Source of the DNA: Glebionis coronaria
Lineage: Eukaryota; Streptophyta; Magnoliopsida; Asterales; Asteraceae
Reading direction: 5' to 3'
NCBI GenBank assembly: GCA_025667525.1
Contig: CM046877.1
Location: 619,332,580-619,396,579 of the forward strand
DNA length: 64,000 nucleotides
The notes beneath the pieces are model-generated. The model was given only the letters and a program-made list of their open reading frames with translations. It ran no database searches and was not told the origin of the DNA. Shown piece by piece: positions 1-10,498 of this stretch. The position numbers and the translations under genes are program-made. Positions within the stretch are counted from its first letter, which is position 1; each line of letters starts with the position of its first letter.

Positions 1-2
1 CT

Positions 3-566
3 GATAATCCACTCTTTGAAGATAATGTGGATGATTCTCACTCTACTTTGGACGCTTCTCCCATTTATGATTCACCACCGGTCTTTGATGCTTATGAAGA
101 TGATCATTCTAGCTCAGATTCGGATGATTTTGCTTGTACTTCTGAGTATCCCGAGCTGCCCACTTTCGATGATTTTGATGAGGCTGATACTCTCTCGAGC
201 GATTCTTCACATGATGAAGATCCTCCACCATCACTCGATCCTACTTTGGACGATTACTCATTCGAGGAAGATTTCTCTGAATTTCTTAACACATACTTCC
301 CTCATGAGAGTGATGCACCTCCTTTAGACTTTGAAGATTATCGCCTTGATCCTACTTTGGATTTGAAGAGCATTTTGTCAAAAGAGAAGAAACCGGTTGA
401 CACCAAAATCCGTTGCACTTATGATTTGACACCTCTTTGTCCCACTTCTGAGGACGAGGTTGTGCTTCTTTGCGGATCTTCTTCACACTCGGCTGAGCCG
501 GAGTGCTATTTTCCCCTGAAGGAAAAGGTGTTCGATCCCGGTATTGAAGTCTTTAAGCCATCTTAG
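3..566 (+). CDS. C-terminal part of an acidic retroelement ORF (cut by window edge)
   Basis: The frame is open from the first bases and ends at a TAG at 564-566, so about 187 residues of a longer protein are visible. It is very rich in Asp, Glu, Ser and Pro (for example the DEADTLSSDSSHDEDPPPS stretch), has no membrane segment, and shows no protease, reverse transcriptase, RNase H or integrase motif. It lies about 2.2 kb upstream of a polypurine tract and LTR on the same strand, so I read it as the tail of the last ORF of an LTR retrotransposon whose 5' part is outside the window. An acidic accessory or gag-type segment is possible. No function can be assigned from the sequence. The open frame and the codon regularity (GAT/GAA/TCT-rich) argue that it is real coding sequence rather than chance. 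Confidence 0.55.
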   Translation, partial: DNPLFEDNVDDSHSTLDASPIYDSPPVFDAYEDDHSSSDSDDFACTSEYPELPTFDDFDEADTLSSDSSHDEDPPPSLDPTLDDYSFEEDFSEFLNTYFPHESDAPPLDFEDYRLDPTLDLKSILSKEKKPVDTKIRCTYDLTPLCPTSEDEVVLLCGSSSHSAEPECYFPLKEKVFDPGIEVFKPS

Positions 567-2790
567 TATCCACCTGATGAAATAAAAGGAAAAATCTTTG
601 GAAATTTCGAAGCCATGCTTGCACCACTTCATCATTGCTCCTACTGTGCTCCACCACTGCTTAAGGGAACCCTGCCACTTCTCTTTTGGCTTTCCTTGTT
701 CGCCTTAAGCTCTTGCTTATTGATGGATGAAAACTATGTCTTTGATCCTGGTAGATTTGTTTCCTGCTACTTCCGTTAATGATCAAGGTCGAGTCAGGCT
801 CACGACTCGGTTAACAAAAACCAAGCGCTTCTTGGGAGGCAACCCATGCATCTATCTTTCCGCTTTCTTTATCATAAGTGTAGGGGGGACCCCTTTGGAT
901 TGCTATTTCCTCTCCTCACTTCTTAATCCGGGATTCGAGCTTCAATGATCCACTCTTAATGATTCTTGACGACCCGTGATTCCGTGTTCTACTTCTTCCC
1001 GGTTCTATCCTAAACTCTTTTCGATTCACTATTTTTATATTTTCTCAATATTAAAATAGGAATCTCTTTAGTGGTATTTTCCATAGCGAGATTTAAACAA
1101 CGTGCACAATGTCCTAAGTGTAGGGGAATTTACTCCCACATGCTTAAACATTGAGGACAATGTTTATCTTAAGTGTAGGGGGGACCTCTATCGAAGTTAA
1201 GTGGTCTTTTCCTTGTATTTGTCCTCATTTTAACCGGAAAATCAATTTTTCGACATTTTTCAAAATTTTTGATCTATTTTGGCCTATTAGTTTTTCCCTT
1301 TTGTATAGTTATTTTCTTTCTTTGCTAGAATAAATGTTTAATAAGTGGTTTTAATTTTCAAACGTTGTGAATCTTTTGTCTCAATCCGAGTTTACTCTAG
1401 CTAGTATCCTTAACGTGTTTAAGTCAAGTTTTGCTAGGCTTTTGTATAGGGAGCTATAAAACGCGAAAGTCTTAACTCTCACGGGTTAAGAACAAGAACT
1501 TTTCGCAAGTTCCTATAATTGATCCTAGAGAGTCGTTTATCAAGGGAACTTTAAGATGCGATTTCTAAACTTGAAAGAGTCTAAGAATTTGCAAGATCCT
1601 ATAGGCGACTCGAAAACCCAAAACTTTGATTTAATAGGCTAAGTATCCACGAGTCTCATTACTTGAGATTTTAAATTGTGGAGAACGAGAGATGATAGAG
1701 CCAATTATAAGTTCGGTATTCTTTCGTGAATTTATGTGAGTTAATTATAAGCCTATTCTCCCATCGCTTGCTAATAATTTATTTGCTAATAAATAAGGTT
1801 GTACGATTTGAAAAGTTACTTAGCTTCTAGCCCCAGATCGTTTAAAAGTTGCTCGATAATGACGAGAGTTCATAGCCAAGGCATAACTTATGAAGCGGGG
1901 CGCGAAGATTGGCGAGTCCGAAAAGGCCCTAACAAGGCATGAGGGCTATGTTTCGTTGCTAAAGATCCAAAAGTGATGTGAAGAATCATTTATCGAAAAT
2001 CAATATGAAGGATCGAGACACACGACGAAAAGCAAAAACTCCCCAAAAGTCATGGAGAAGTGTATCCGAAAAGACTCTAACAAGGTATGAGGATAAATAG
2101 ATCCAAGTCAATAAAGGAGGCGGATCGTTGTATATCAAAATCCAAAATAAAGATTGGAGAAAAATGAAGAAGTCGTGGTCCATATATGAAGAATCTCTCA
2201 AAAATTCCAAGTGAAGAAATTCCAATTATGAAGAGAAGACCATTATTTCATGAACGTCTCTCAAGATTTGAAGTATGAAGTCGCTGCCAAATATCGGCCC
2301 GAGAAAGGTCTCAAATCGCGAACCAAGTTATGCCAAGATATGAACTTTCTGATATCCCGAGAAGCAGTTTTAAAAGATTTGGTCCTTTAGCTAACTATTG
2401 ATTAAATCGTGCACTTTATTTTCAGACTAAATAATTATCTAAATAAGTCAAACAATGCATCTTCGTGATCATTCAAGACAACAATAAAATATAAGAGATA
2501 CCCCTAGGAATAAGGGAGTCTAAGTGAGTAATTGGCCCACATGAGTTCGTGTTAGTTTACTAACTTATAATAACAATGATCTCGTTTTTAAGCTTGGTTT
2601 GGAGAAAGCGAAAAGTTGAGGATGATGATTATTCATGACATTTTCAAAACCCAAGGTATGCTTTTAATTTCGTTGCTTTGCATTTTTATAATTTTCTATC
2701 TCTTTAATAAAGGCCAATGTGGATTGATTATTATGAAAAGTGTAAACATGCTTTGTAACTAATGCATTGCATGAGGACATTGCAATGGTC
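567..2790 (+). other. Long non-coding 3' region of the LTR retrotransposon
   Basis: There is no ORF of note here. The stretch lies between the acidic ORF and the polypurine tract. It contains three copies of the purine-rich motif AAGTGTAGGGG (876-886, 1116-1126, 1171-1181), the same motif that forms the tract directly before the LTR at 2791. Long non-coding 3' regions with repeated G-rich tracts are known from some plant Ty3/gypsy groups such as Athila; I infer that kinship only from this layout. Confidence 0.5.
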
Positions 2791-2804
2791 AAGTGTAGGG
2801 GATT
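2791..2804 (+). other. Polypurine tract (second-strand primer)
   Basis: AAGTGTAGGGGATT lies immediately before the TGATAG that starts the LTR. Position, strand and purine richness fit the plus-strand primer of reverse transcription. Three upstream copies of the same motif show it has been duplicated within the element. Confidence 0.65.
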
Positions 2805-3305
2805 TGATAGGTGTGTAAGCACCCATCTTTTCTACCACTTAATTACAATAATAACCGGACCAAAACGTGTATTTTATGTCTTTTATGTCGGAATTATGCG
2901 TGGTTTGTGTTTTTGTTGTATTTTAGGATGAAATTATGAAAAGTGGAGAAAACACGAGAATTCACGGGCATTTACGGCTTTTATTGAAGAAAAAGATGAA
3001 AGACGGAGTCGAGAAGTCAAGAGTGGAAAAAGAACGGAAGTCCAAGACCAATTCTGAAGATTTATCGAAGAAAAAGTCAAAAGACGGAAGTTTATCAAAA
3101 GCCGAGAAACTCAAGTCTATATTATTGAAGAAATTAAAGACGAGTTCAAAAGATATCCCGAGCCTCAAGTCCTTAAAGTCCAAACTTAAAAGAAAGATGA
3201 GAAGAAAAGGACTAATGACGCAATTAATGAAGATTAGATGAAGGAAGGACTTAATCCCGCAATTAACAAGAAATGAAGGAGGGGAGGAAGCTTCCTAATC
3301 CTCCC

Positions 3306-3315
3306 CTATAAATAG
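3306..3315 (+). promoter_or_regulatory. LTR promoter TATA box
   Basis: CTATAAATAG follows a C-rich run (CTCCC) about 500 bp into the LTR, the expected place for the U3/R boundary of a plant LTR. It would start genomic RNA about 30 bp downstream. Confidence 0.55.
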
Positions 3316-3788
3316 ATTAGGATTGTTATCATTTGTTTTGTTGGCTAATAGTGACAATTAGTCCTTCCACCTTTTAATTACCTTGCACTTTTAATTACCT
3401 TGTCAATTTAAATACTTGTCCATTTTAATTACCTTGTCTTGCACCTTAATTACCATTTAATTCAAGTAAGTTTTTCTTTTTAATTCTTGTCAAGTTTTAT
3501 CTTTATCTTGTTAATCTCATTCTACCTTTCTTAATCTTTGTGTTGATTTGTTTTTGTTCATGATCTTTATTTTTGTTGATTTATTTAAGTGGGTTTTGAT
3601 TGATTTGATTAAGTTTTGTTAGTTTTATTGTTTTAGATTGATTGTTGATGCTTTATATTTGTTTATTTATTTGTTTGGTTTAATCTTTTTGTTGATTTGG
3701 TTAAGTTTTTAATTAATTCGTACCTTTTTAATCCTCCTTGTTCTTCGTTTTATGATTACTGATTTTTCCCAGGAACGAGCCCAGAAAT

Positions 3789-4274
3789 ATTCCGAATAGG
3801 GGTTTTAAGATTGCTTATTCGGAAGATTTTAGTGTTCCGCATAGAGGTTTTGAGAGATTGCTTATTCGGAACTTTATTCCGAATAGGGGTTTTGAGAATT
3901 GCTATTCGGAACATTTATTCCGCATAGGGGTTTTTAAGAATTGCTATTCGGAACATTCTAGATATTCCGAATAGGGTATATATTCCGAATAGGAGAACAT
4001 TCCGAATAGTGACAGTATTCCGAATAGGACCCAACATTCCGAATAGAACTTTAATCCGAATAGGAAATCTTTCCGCATAGACCAAATGTTCCGAGTAGGA
4101 CTTTATTCCGAATAGTGACAGTATTCCGAATAGAAGATTCTTCCGCATTGAGGTTTATTCCGAACAGGGCTAATCTTTCAGAGTAGACAATTATTCCGAA
4201 TAGGAGAACATTCCGAATAGGGACAGATATTCCGAATTGCCTTTTATTCCGAATAGGAGTTTATTTCGGATAGG
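3789..4274 (+). repeat. Phased array of TTCCG(A/C)ATAG motifs, about 20 copies
   Basis: About twenty copies of TTCCGAATAG or TTCCGCATAG variants, usually preceded by A or T and followed by G or A. From 3964 to 4264 they recur every 16-19 bp (mean near 17.6). In the first 170 bp, four reverse-complement copies (TATTCGGAA near 3823, 3860, 3902 and 3944) alternate with forward copies, so this part can fold into hairpins. The array sits downstream of the TATA box, so it should be in the transcribed leader of the element. Confidence 0.85.
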
Positions 4275-4685
4275 GAAATCTTAGTTTTTAGTTTTCTGCC
4301 TTGTCATTTTAAGCTTTATTTTTCCCGCCTTTTTCTTAATTGCACTTTAAGTTTATTTTCCTTGATTTAAGTTTTAGTTTTAGTTGCGTTTTAAGCTTGC
4401 CTTAGTTAGATTTAAGTTTGCGTTATTTACTTTATTGCCCTTTAGTTTTAGTCGCACTTTTAAATACTTGCATTTTATTTTAATTAGACTTAGATTTACT
4501 TTAATCGCACCTTTAATTAAATTGTTCTGCACCTTTTATTTTCAAAACTACAACGACACATCTTTGTTTCACCAAAGTTCAACTGAGTCACACATAAAAC
4601 ATAAAGTTTTTCAATTCGAAGAGAACCACACAACGAACTTTAATTAATTTTTATACGGGCAAAAGCTTAGTTATCAGAGCCAACA

Positions 4686-5006
4686 TGTTGGAGCATAGTT
4701 TGGCTGGGCCGGTTCGACGACTCTCTTGAGCCGTTCGTCGCCTTCCCGGGCACTGAGTAATGCTGCAAACAATAAAGAACCAGTTAGACGTGGACCCGAG
4801 GCCGGAGCCCCGGGGTCCACCTCCGACGGTCAAGTTAGTATCGGGATGATATATTGTATAAGAGGTGTAAGTATGAAGGATAACCTGTCGTAGAATGAGA
4901 CCCCTAGCCTTGTTTATATAGTGCTAGGATTTCTTGAAGGATAAGTTTAGGTGTGTGTGGGCCGCGGGCCTGTTGGGTCGGGCCGAATACTGACTATACG
5001 TCGACA
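4686..5006 (-). mobile_element. LTR-like fragment, minus strand
   Basis: A GC-rich island in AT-rich surroundings. Read on the minus strand it begins TGTCGACG, has a TATA box (TATATAAAC, near 4913-4921), a segment with ACTTGACCGTCGGAGG near 4816-4831, and ends CAACA. This order (TATA, then a CGTCGGAG block near the end) resembles plant LTRs, which is why I call it an LTR. I could not find matching target duplications, a primer site or a second copy, so the ends are provisional. Confidence 0.35.
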
Positions 5007-6235
5007 CTAACCTAACTGATAATTAGCAACGATGCGCGAGACAGACTGAAACGTAGTACGTGAAAATTTTTAAACGTGATACGTGAAACATTTTGAACGT
5101 GATACGTGGAGACATGGTGAGTGTAGTATACGCAAACATATCGTGATCAATGATACGTGTAACATATCGTGAACGTGATATGATGAACGTGGAACGAACA
5201 TGACACGTGAAACATATCGCGAACATGGAATATAACTGCGGTAACGCCAAACGCTATAAGATGAGACGTGGAATGTGACGTGAAACGTCTGTCTGATCAT
5301 AGAGAGTTATACCATACTTGAGTCTGGTCTCTCAAGTTCTTGCAAAACTTCCCAGAACGAAAATGAACGTAAAATCATAAGCCAGGATACGATCATGAAC
5401 GTGAATAGTATCATGAACGTGAGCGTGAAAGCAAGTCGTGAAATTAGAACAAGAACGTGAACGTAAATAAGGAGCACAAATGCGAACCTTTGTCTGGCCC
5501 GATAGCTGACGGATTACCAAGTGATCGGATGAGCCTTGGCTGGAACATGTCCGATCAACCTGCTGGGTCTGAAATCCTTGCAGATGTAAGGATTCTACAG
5601 ACTTGATCAAACTTTTGACAATTACCCAGATATCATCATGCTTCTTCTGAGTTTGTGCTACTCTGGTAACCAAAATCCATGGAGATCGTGCCCTATTTCT
5701 TTTCACATTTTCTGATGATGGAAAAACATCCTAGTCCGTTGGTGTTCTATCTTAGCCTGTTGGTATGTCTGGTACTAAGATATGAACGTAACTGTATCTT
5801 GCTTCGTAGCAACTTGATACATAGAAATTTGTGGAACTATGAGTCTCCGAAATTAGACTTCTCTTAGCGTAGGATTTTCTGGAACACCTAATGTAGTGTA
5901 GGGTTCTCACCTTTGCGCATAAGCTGAGTCATGGTAAGATTAACCGTGCAAATCCATGGGATTCAGCGTGTCACTGTAATCAACCAGAATCTATATTGAA
6001 AAATTTCAGGGTGAAATTTCTCCTGTCGTTGAATTTGCAACATCGTGCAAATATGGTCTTCACGTTGTTCTCTAGACTTTAGAGAAGGTTAGGTTGTCAT
6101 AGATGAAAACACTGATGAATTTGTTTATGAGTTCACGGAAACTCAATTTATTAAGTCCATAATGCTGCTGGAGCATTTATGAGACTAATACAAAATCATG
6201 AATCTAGCATGACCAAGACGTGTACGAATAGCAGT
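5007..6235 (-). mobile_element. Left portion of retrotransposon B interior (minus strand)
   Basis: This stretch is separated from 32045-35439 only by element A and joins it exactly across A's GCAGT duplication (6231-6235 and 32045-32049). Since the right portion runs into a minus-strand primer-binding site and LTR, I assign this as the distal interior of the same element. The longest minus-strand frame (5332-5706) has no recognisable domain. No intact gene is present. Confidence 0.45.
5040..5465. repeat. ACGTG-rich degenerate repeat region
   Basis: At least fourteen ACGTG pentamers fall in about 425 bp, mostly within loose repeats of the kind AACGTGATACGTGAAACAT. ACGTG is the core of plant G-box/ABRE elements, but here it is part of a low-complexity repeat inside a decayed retroelement, so a regulatory role is only a possibility. 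Confidence 0.6.
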
Positions 6236-7945
6236 TGTCACACACGTGAATTTTGAATCTATTTAATTTATGTGAAACGAGATAGTTCGGGTTAGACTTG
6301 TATGTCTATTGATGTTCCCGATTGTTTACGCGTATTTTGTGTACGAAATTGAACTTTTATGAATAACGCTTCTATAAATTTCTACTTGCATAACTTATTG
6401 TTTCATTACGTGCTAAGGATTTTCATGTTAGAGTCAACATTATATTAAGGCAATGTAATTGTAATTTAAGACTTTCACTACACAACGAACATCTAAACAT
6501 TTCATATACATTCCCTTTAGAATATTTATTCTACAAAAGTCATCACTACTAAACTCAACACTACACAACAAATAAAAACTCTTCCAAGTTCTTACACATT
6601 ACAAAAACAAACCGGTCCCCCCCCCCTTTTTGTTTCATGAATACACGTTTCATGCCTTGCTCCCAATTTACAATATGAATTTGACAAGTACTTTCACCCA
6701 CTAATAAATGAATGTACCATCATGTTCCCTTCCCCTCATACAAACCCTCGAACACATCTTCCTCCCCATGGTTTCCCATGAATTTCTCCTTAAACCTTAA
6801 TACTACCACCACCTTTCTATGGATAGTCAACCCAAAGTACCTTATCCTTCCACTTCTTTCTGCCCTAGATGCATCAAAAGAGGATTTCCTTCTTCCCTAT
6901 GCAAAAATACAACTTCCCATACTAGTTATTTGGTTAGCCCTAGTTGAAATCAAACCACAAGACCTAACTAAAATCTAACTAGTTCACTTAAACCTAAACC
7001 CACACTCTCTTGCCTATAAATACCAACCTCATTCCTTCATAAACTCACACACTCAAAGATAAAAATCAACAAGAAAAACATTGAGCCTCTTAGTGATTAG
7101 GTCACAACAACAATAAGTATACAAGGTTTCGGGTTGATTTAAGCAAGCAAGATTGTTCGAGTTAAAGCCCTCTAGTTCTTGATCTCGTCTTCATCAAATA
7201 ACTTAGGACCTTTTGTAAGTAACCATAACCCTTGTTCATTTCATATTGGTTGATGTTATACTTGCTAAAAACATTTTGTAAACTAAAGATCATACAAGCT
7301 AGTCACGGGTTCGGGTTGATGGGTGTTTTTATAAATGAACCAAGACTCTTTTTTCTTTCATGATATCAAAAGACCATGACTTGGGAGTTCACTTGATATA
7401 CCCAAATGAAACGACCCAAGTATAACACCACTAGTTTCACGACTAAGGTTTGATATGAAAATAAAATGAGCACCAAGACTATCTAAAAGAAAAACCATTA
7501 ACAACCAACTAGACAAACGAATATTTGGAGAAAAACGAACGTGAGACTAAAGTGTGATTTTATGTATGATGTTGTATGGTTTGATGTTAAGAAACAAGTA
7601 TGATTTTATGACAAACTAGCATAAACTTATGTATGACCTTGTATAAGACTATGCTAGCTTGAATGGTATGTCTGCTTAGTAAGGTGACGAAGAAAAAGGA
7701 ACTCAGGATATATGGATTAAATGACCTACTACATACATCTATTTTGACATATGATTTTATGTGAATACTTTCAACGTTAAGGAGTGCATGTTGTGAACCA
7801 CAACAACAAAACTAGAAAATAAAATATGTAGGTGTGATGCATATATTCATAGGTGCATGACTTGTATGCGTGTATGTAATTATGTGGGGTGGGTGATGAA
7901 TGTGTGCACAAGGGTACTGCGTACAAACAGTAATGTGAGGACCAA
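6236..7945 (+). repeat. Element A 5' LTR, first part
   Basis: Starts TGTCACACAC after the GCAGT duplication and matches 27888-29591 throughout. It is broken after ACCAA at 7941-7945 by the nested copia element and resumes at 16470. An 88-residue frame (6712-6978) is open in both LTR copies but shows about six replacement versus two silent differences, so it does not look selected as protein. Confidence 0.9.
7014..7021 (+). promoter_or_regulatory. TATA box of element A 5' LTR
   Basis: CTATAAAT in the context TTGCCTATAAATACC, conserved in the 3' LTR at 28664-28671. A C/A-rich stretch typical of plant transcription leaders follows. Likely start of element A transcripts, though the copia insertion now splits the LTR about 0.9 kb downstream. 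Confidence 0.6.
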
Positions 7946-8268
7946 TGTTGGAAATACGTTTTACGTATTTATGAAGGATCGGTCGCTCCAACGATAATTA
8001 TGTAATGGGCTCGTGGTCCACTTAGTAATGTATAGTCCATATAGCCCACATGTAGGGTGGGCTATATATACACCCCTCCTAGCATGTTAGGAGGGGTGGT
8101 GGTTCATTCATTTCATAACATTTCATTAATCTAATTAGTCTTTCTCTCTCTACTTTTCTTCCCTCTCCTTTCTCTCTCTATACTTCATCTTCCTCCTTCC
8201 CCATTTCCACCATCAAATCCTTAGATCAATCCATCATTTACCAAATCCTTAGATCTCGTAGACCTTCA
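7946..8268 (+). repeat. Copia element 5' LTR (323 bp)
   Basis: Begins TGTTGGAAAT, ends CCTTCA. It contains a TATA-like CTATATATAC near 8062-8071 followed by an inverted pair CCCCTCCTA/TAGGAGGGG (near 8074-8098), and a C/T-rich downstream half. It matches the 3' LTR base for base except near 8052. Confidence 0.95.
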
Positions 8269-8270
8269 AT

Positions 8271-8284
8271 TGGTATCAAGAGCC
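8271..8284 (+). other. Primer-binding site of the copia element
   Basis: TGGTATCAAGAGCC two bases after the LTR. It matches the plant initiator-Met tRNA site TGGTATCAGAGCC except for one extra A, which would leave a single-base bulge in the primer duplex. Confidence 0.75.
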
Positions 8285-10498
8285 ATGGTTAAATCTTAGG
8301 ATTTACATTTTTTATCTTTTGATTTGGTGGTAAAAATCCTTTCTTTTCTAATTTTTTATCAATCTTTTCATCCTTCGATCAACTTTTTATCAATTTTTAT
8401 AAATTTTATCAATTTTTATTTTTTATTATCAGTTTTATTTTTTTTCGTGTGTTTTTTACAATCAGTTTTTTATTATCAGTTTTTTATTATCAGTTTTATC
8501 AATTTTTAAATCATCTAGTTTTATTAAAAAAAAATTTTAAAAATAATCAAGTTTTTTTTAATCATTTTTTTTATCAGTCATTTTTTTTAATCAGTAAATT
8601 TTTTATTTTTTTTAATCAGTTTTTCTTCCTTCTTTTTCATATCAGTCCAACTGTCCAAAACTGTTCAATCTGTCCAATCTGTCCAAACATTCCCAAAGTT
8701 ATCAGGTTTCCGCATAGGTTTCCGCATAGGTTTCCGCGTAGGCTATTTTTTCCGCGTAGGCTATTTTTTTCCGCATAGACAGTTTTCCGCATAGACACAG
8801 TTTTCCGAATAGGGACTTTCCGAATAAGACTTTCCGAATAGACATTTTTTTCCGAATAGACTTTTTCCGAATAGACACTTTTCGAATAGAAGTCTATTCG
8901 GAATAGACTGTGACAAAATATAACAGACTCTCAAAATCAAAACTTTCATCAACTCTCGACTCTTTTTTTCCTCACCCATCTCACACAAACCCCTCACTCT
9001 CTCCCTCGAACCGACTCAAACAAAAACACAATCTCGACTCGATTCTCGACTGACCTCAAACAGATTACACCAAACCAACATCAACATTAACCAAAACTGA
9101 CCCTCGAAATCTCTGACCCTCGCAAAACCCTCTCGTCTCTCATCTCTCGAACACACATAAACTAAAAACCCACATGACTTTTACACTCGATCTCAGTTTT
9201 TCCACAAAACCTTCATCGATCTAAGATATCACACTCAACAAACTGACATCGACAACCACACAACAAACCGCCCCTCACAATCAAACAGATCCCACTCTCG
9301 ACAGAACAACCTCTCGACAAAACAGACCCAAACACAAACAAACACCTTCTCACCTCATCACTCCCTCACCCTCGACTCGACTCACACACACAAACCCACC
9401 CTCGTTTCGAAATCACAAAACCCTCGTCACAACTCTTGACCAAAACAGTTAAAAACCAAAACAAACTCTTAGACACACTCAAACTGACACACACAGAAGG
9501 ACACTACAGAAGAGAGAGACTACAATTAAAACAAGTTAAAGAAAACCTACCCGAGACTCATGTATGAATCTTGAAGATTTATATTTTTGGATTCGTTGTC
9601 TTCCTTTTTAATACGCTTAATCAGGTATTTGTGGTGGTGTAATTATCAACAACAACATCTCGATTTGTGGTGGTGGATGTGTTACGGACTGATCTTTTAG
9701 TTGAGATTGGTAGCCTTCATATAAGGATTTTGGGGGGGCCGGAGTTTACAAGGAAGTATTGATTTCGTTTTAAGGAGAGAGAGTAAATAAGGGGGCGGAG
9801 GAAACTAGAGACAAGAGAGAGACGGAGAAATCTGTGTGCAATGATAAAATGAGAGTTTTTAGGTTTTAATAGTCTAGTCAAACTAATTCCTATTGGACCG
9901 TATTTTGATGATATTAGGACACGTGTTTTCTTTCTTTCGTTTCTTTCAAAATTTTATCTGATTAAGTAATTTTGTCTAATTTTAAAAATTCCAAAAATAT
10001 ATCCGATCAGTTTTTCTAGTTTTATCTTTTTATTATTATTATTTTTTATTTTTATTTCTTTTCCTTTCTTTTTATTTTTATTTTCAAAATTTTATTTTTG
10101 GATATTAACTTTTATTTTTATATTCTTATTCAAATTTATTTTTTTTTTAAAAATTTATTTTTTTTTTACTTTTTATTTTAGAAAAATGTTGTGATATTCC
10201 GTTATAGTCGGGACAAAGTGACGTGATATAGTGACAAGAATTATTTAGCCGACGGATTGTTAAGGCGGTTATTTTGAAAGTCAAAGTGGTAAAATAATTG
10301 CCGGGTTAAAAGTTATTGTGGCCGGTTGTAAAGTCAAAAGTGACGAGTCAACGTGACGGGATTTATTTTTTAGCGACTACGGATTTTTTTTAATCGGGTT
10401 TAATTCATAATTGTTTGAGCTGACAACATCTTTTGAGCCGAATCACATTGTAAAATCCTGAAAACTACAACATCCACATCATTTTTCCTCGATTTTCA
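8285..10498 (+). other. Long untranslated leader of the copia element
   Basis: No coding frame of note. It runs from a T-rich tract (about 8300-8660), through a TTCCG(A/C)ATAG array (8707-8905), into a strikingly G-poor C/A/T-rich stretch (about 8930-9530, with many CTCGAC repeats), then a short G-rich part (9600-9850) and another T-rich tract (10000-10195) before the ATG at 10499. The length of more than 2.2 kb is unusual for a copia leader. Confidence 0.6.
8707..8905 (+). repeat. TTCCG(A/C)ATAG motif array in the copia leader
   Basis: About twelve forward copies (starts near 8707, 8719, 8731, 8749, 8769, 8785, 8802, 8818, 8831, 8850, 8865, 8881) spaced 12-20 bp, drifting from TTTCCGCATAGG to TTCCGAATAGAC. 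The last is followed by a reverse copy (TCTATTCGGAA near 8893), giving a terminal hairpin. The same core motif forms the array at 3789-4274 in an unrelated LTR. Confidence 0.85.

Larger units (their letters stand above)
2805..4676 (+). mobile_element. 3' LTR of a plus-strand LTR retrotransposon (1,872 bp)
   Basis: It starts with TGATAG directly after the polypurine tract and ends with TTATCA, giving short inverted ends (TGATA/TATCA). It carries a TATA box at 3306-3315 and a phased motif array (3789-4274). The five bases after it, GAGCC, would be the target duplication; the 5' LTR lies outside the window, so this cannot be checked. Superfamily is unassigned; the upstream layout suggests Ty3/gypsy. 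Confidence 0.65.

Noticed and set aside
4671..4681. TTATCAGAGCC as a Met primer-binding site after an LTR ending near 4661
   Set aside because: TTATCA pairs with the LTR start TGATAG as the inverted LTR end, so the LTR ends at 4676. The likeness to TGGTATCAGAGCC comes from the LTR end plus flanking bases, and upstream sequence shows this is a 3' LTR.
5023..5300. Two overlapping minus-strand frames rich in Val/Ser/Arg
   Set aside because: They come from the ACGTG-type repeat and have no protein character.
6712..6978. 88-residue ORF, open in both LTRs of element A (also 28362-28628)
   Set aside because: About six of eight differences between the copies change the amino acid and the protein has no features; it looks like neutral sequence within U3.
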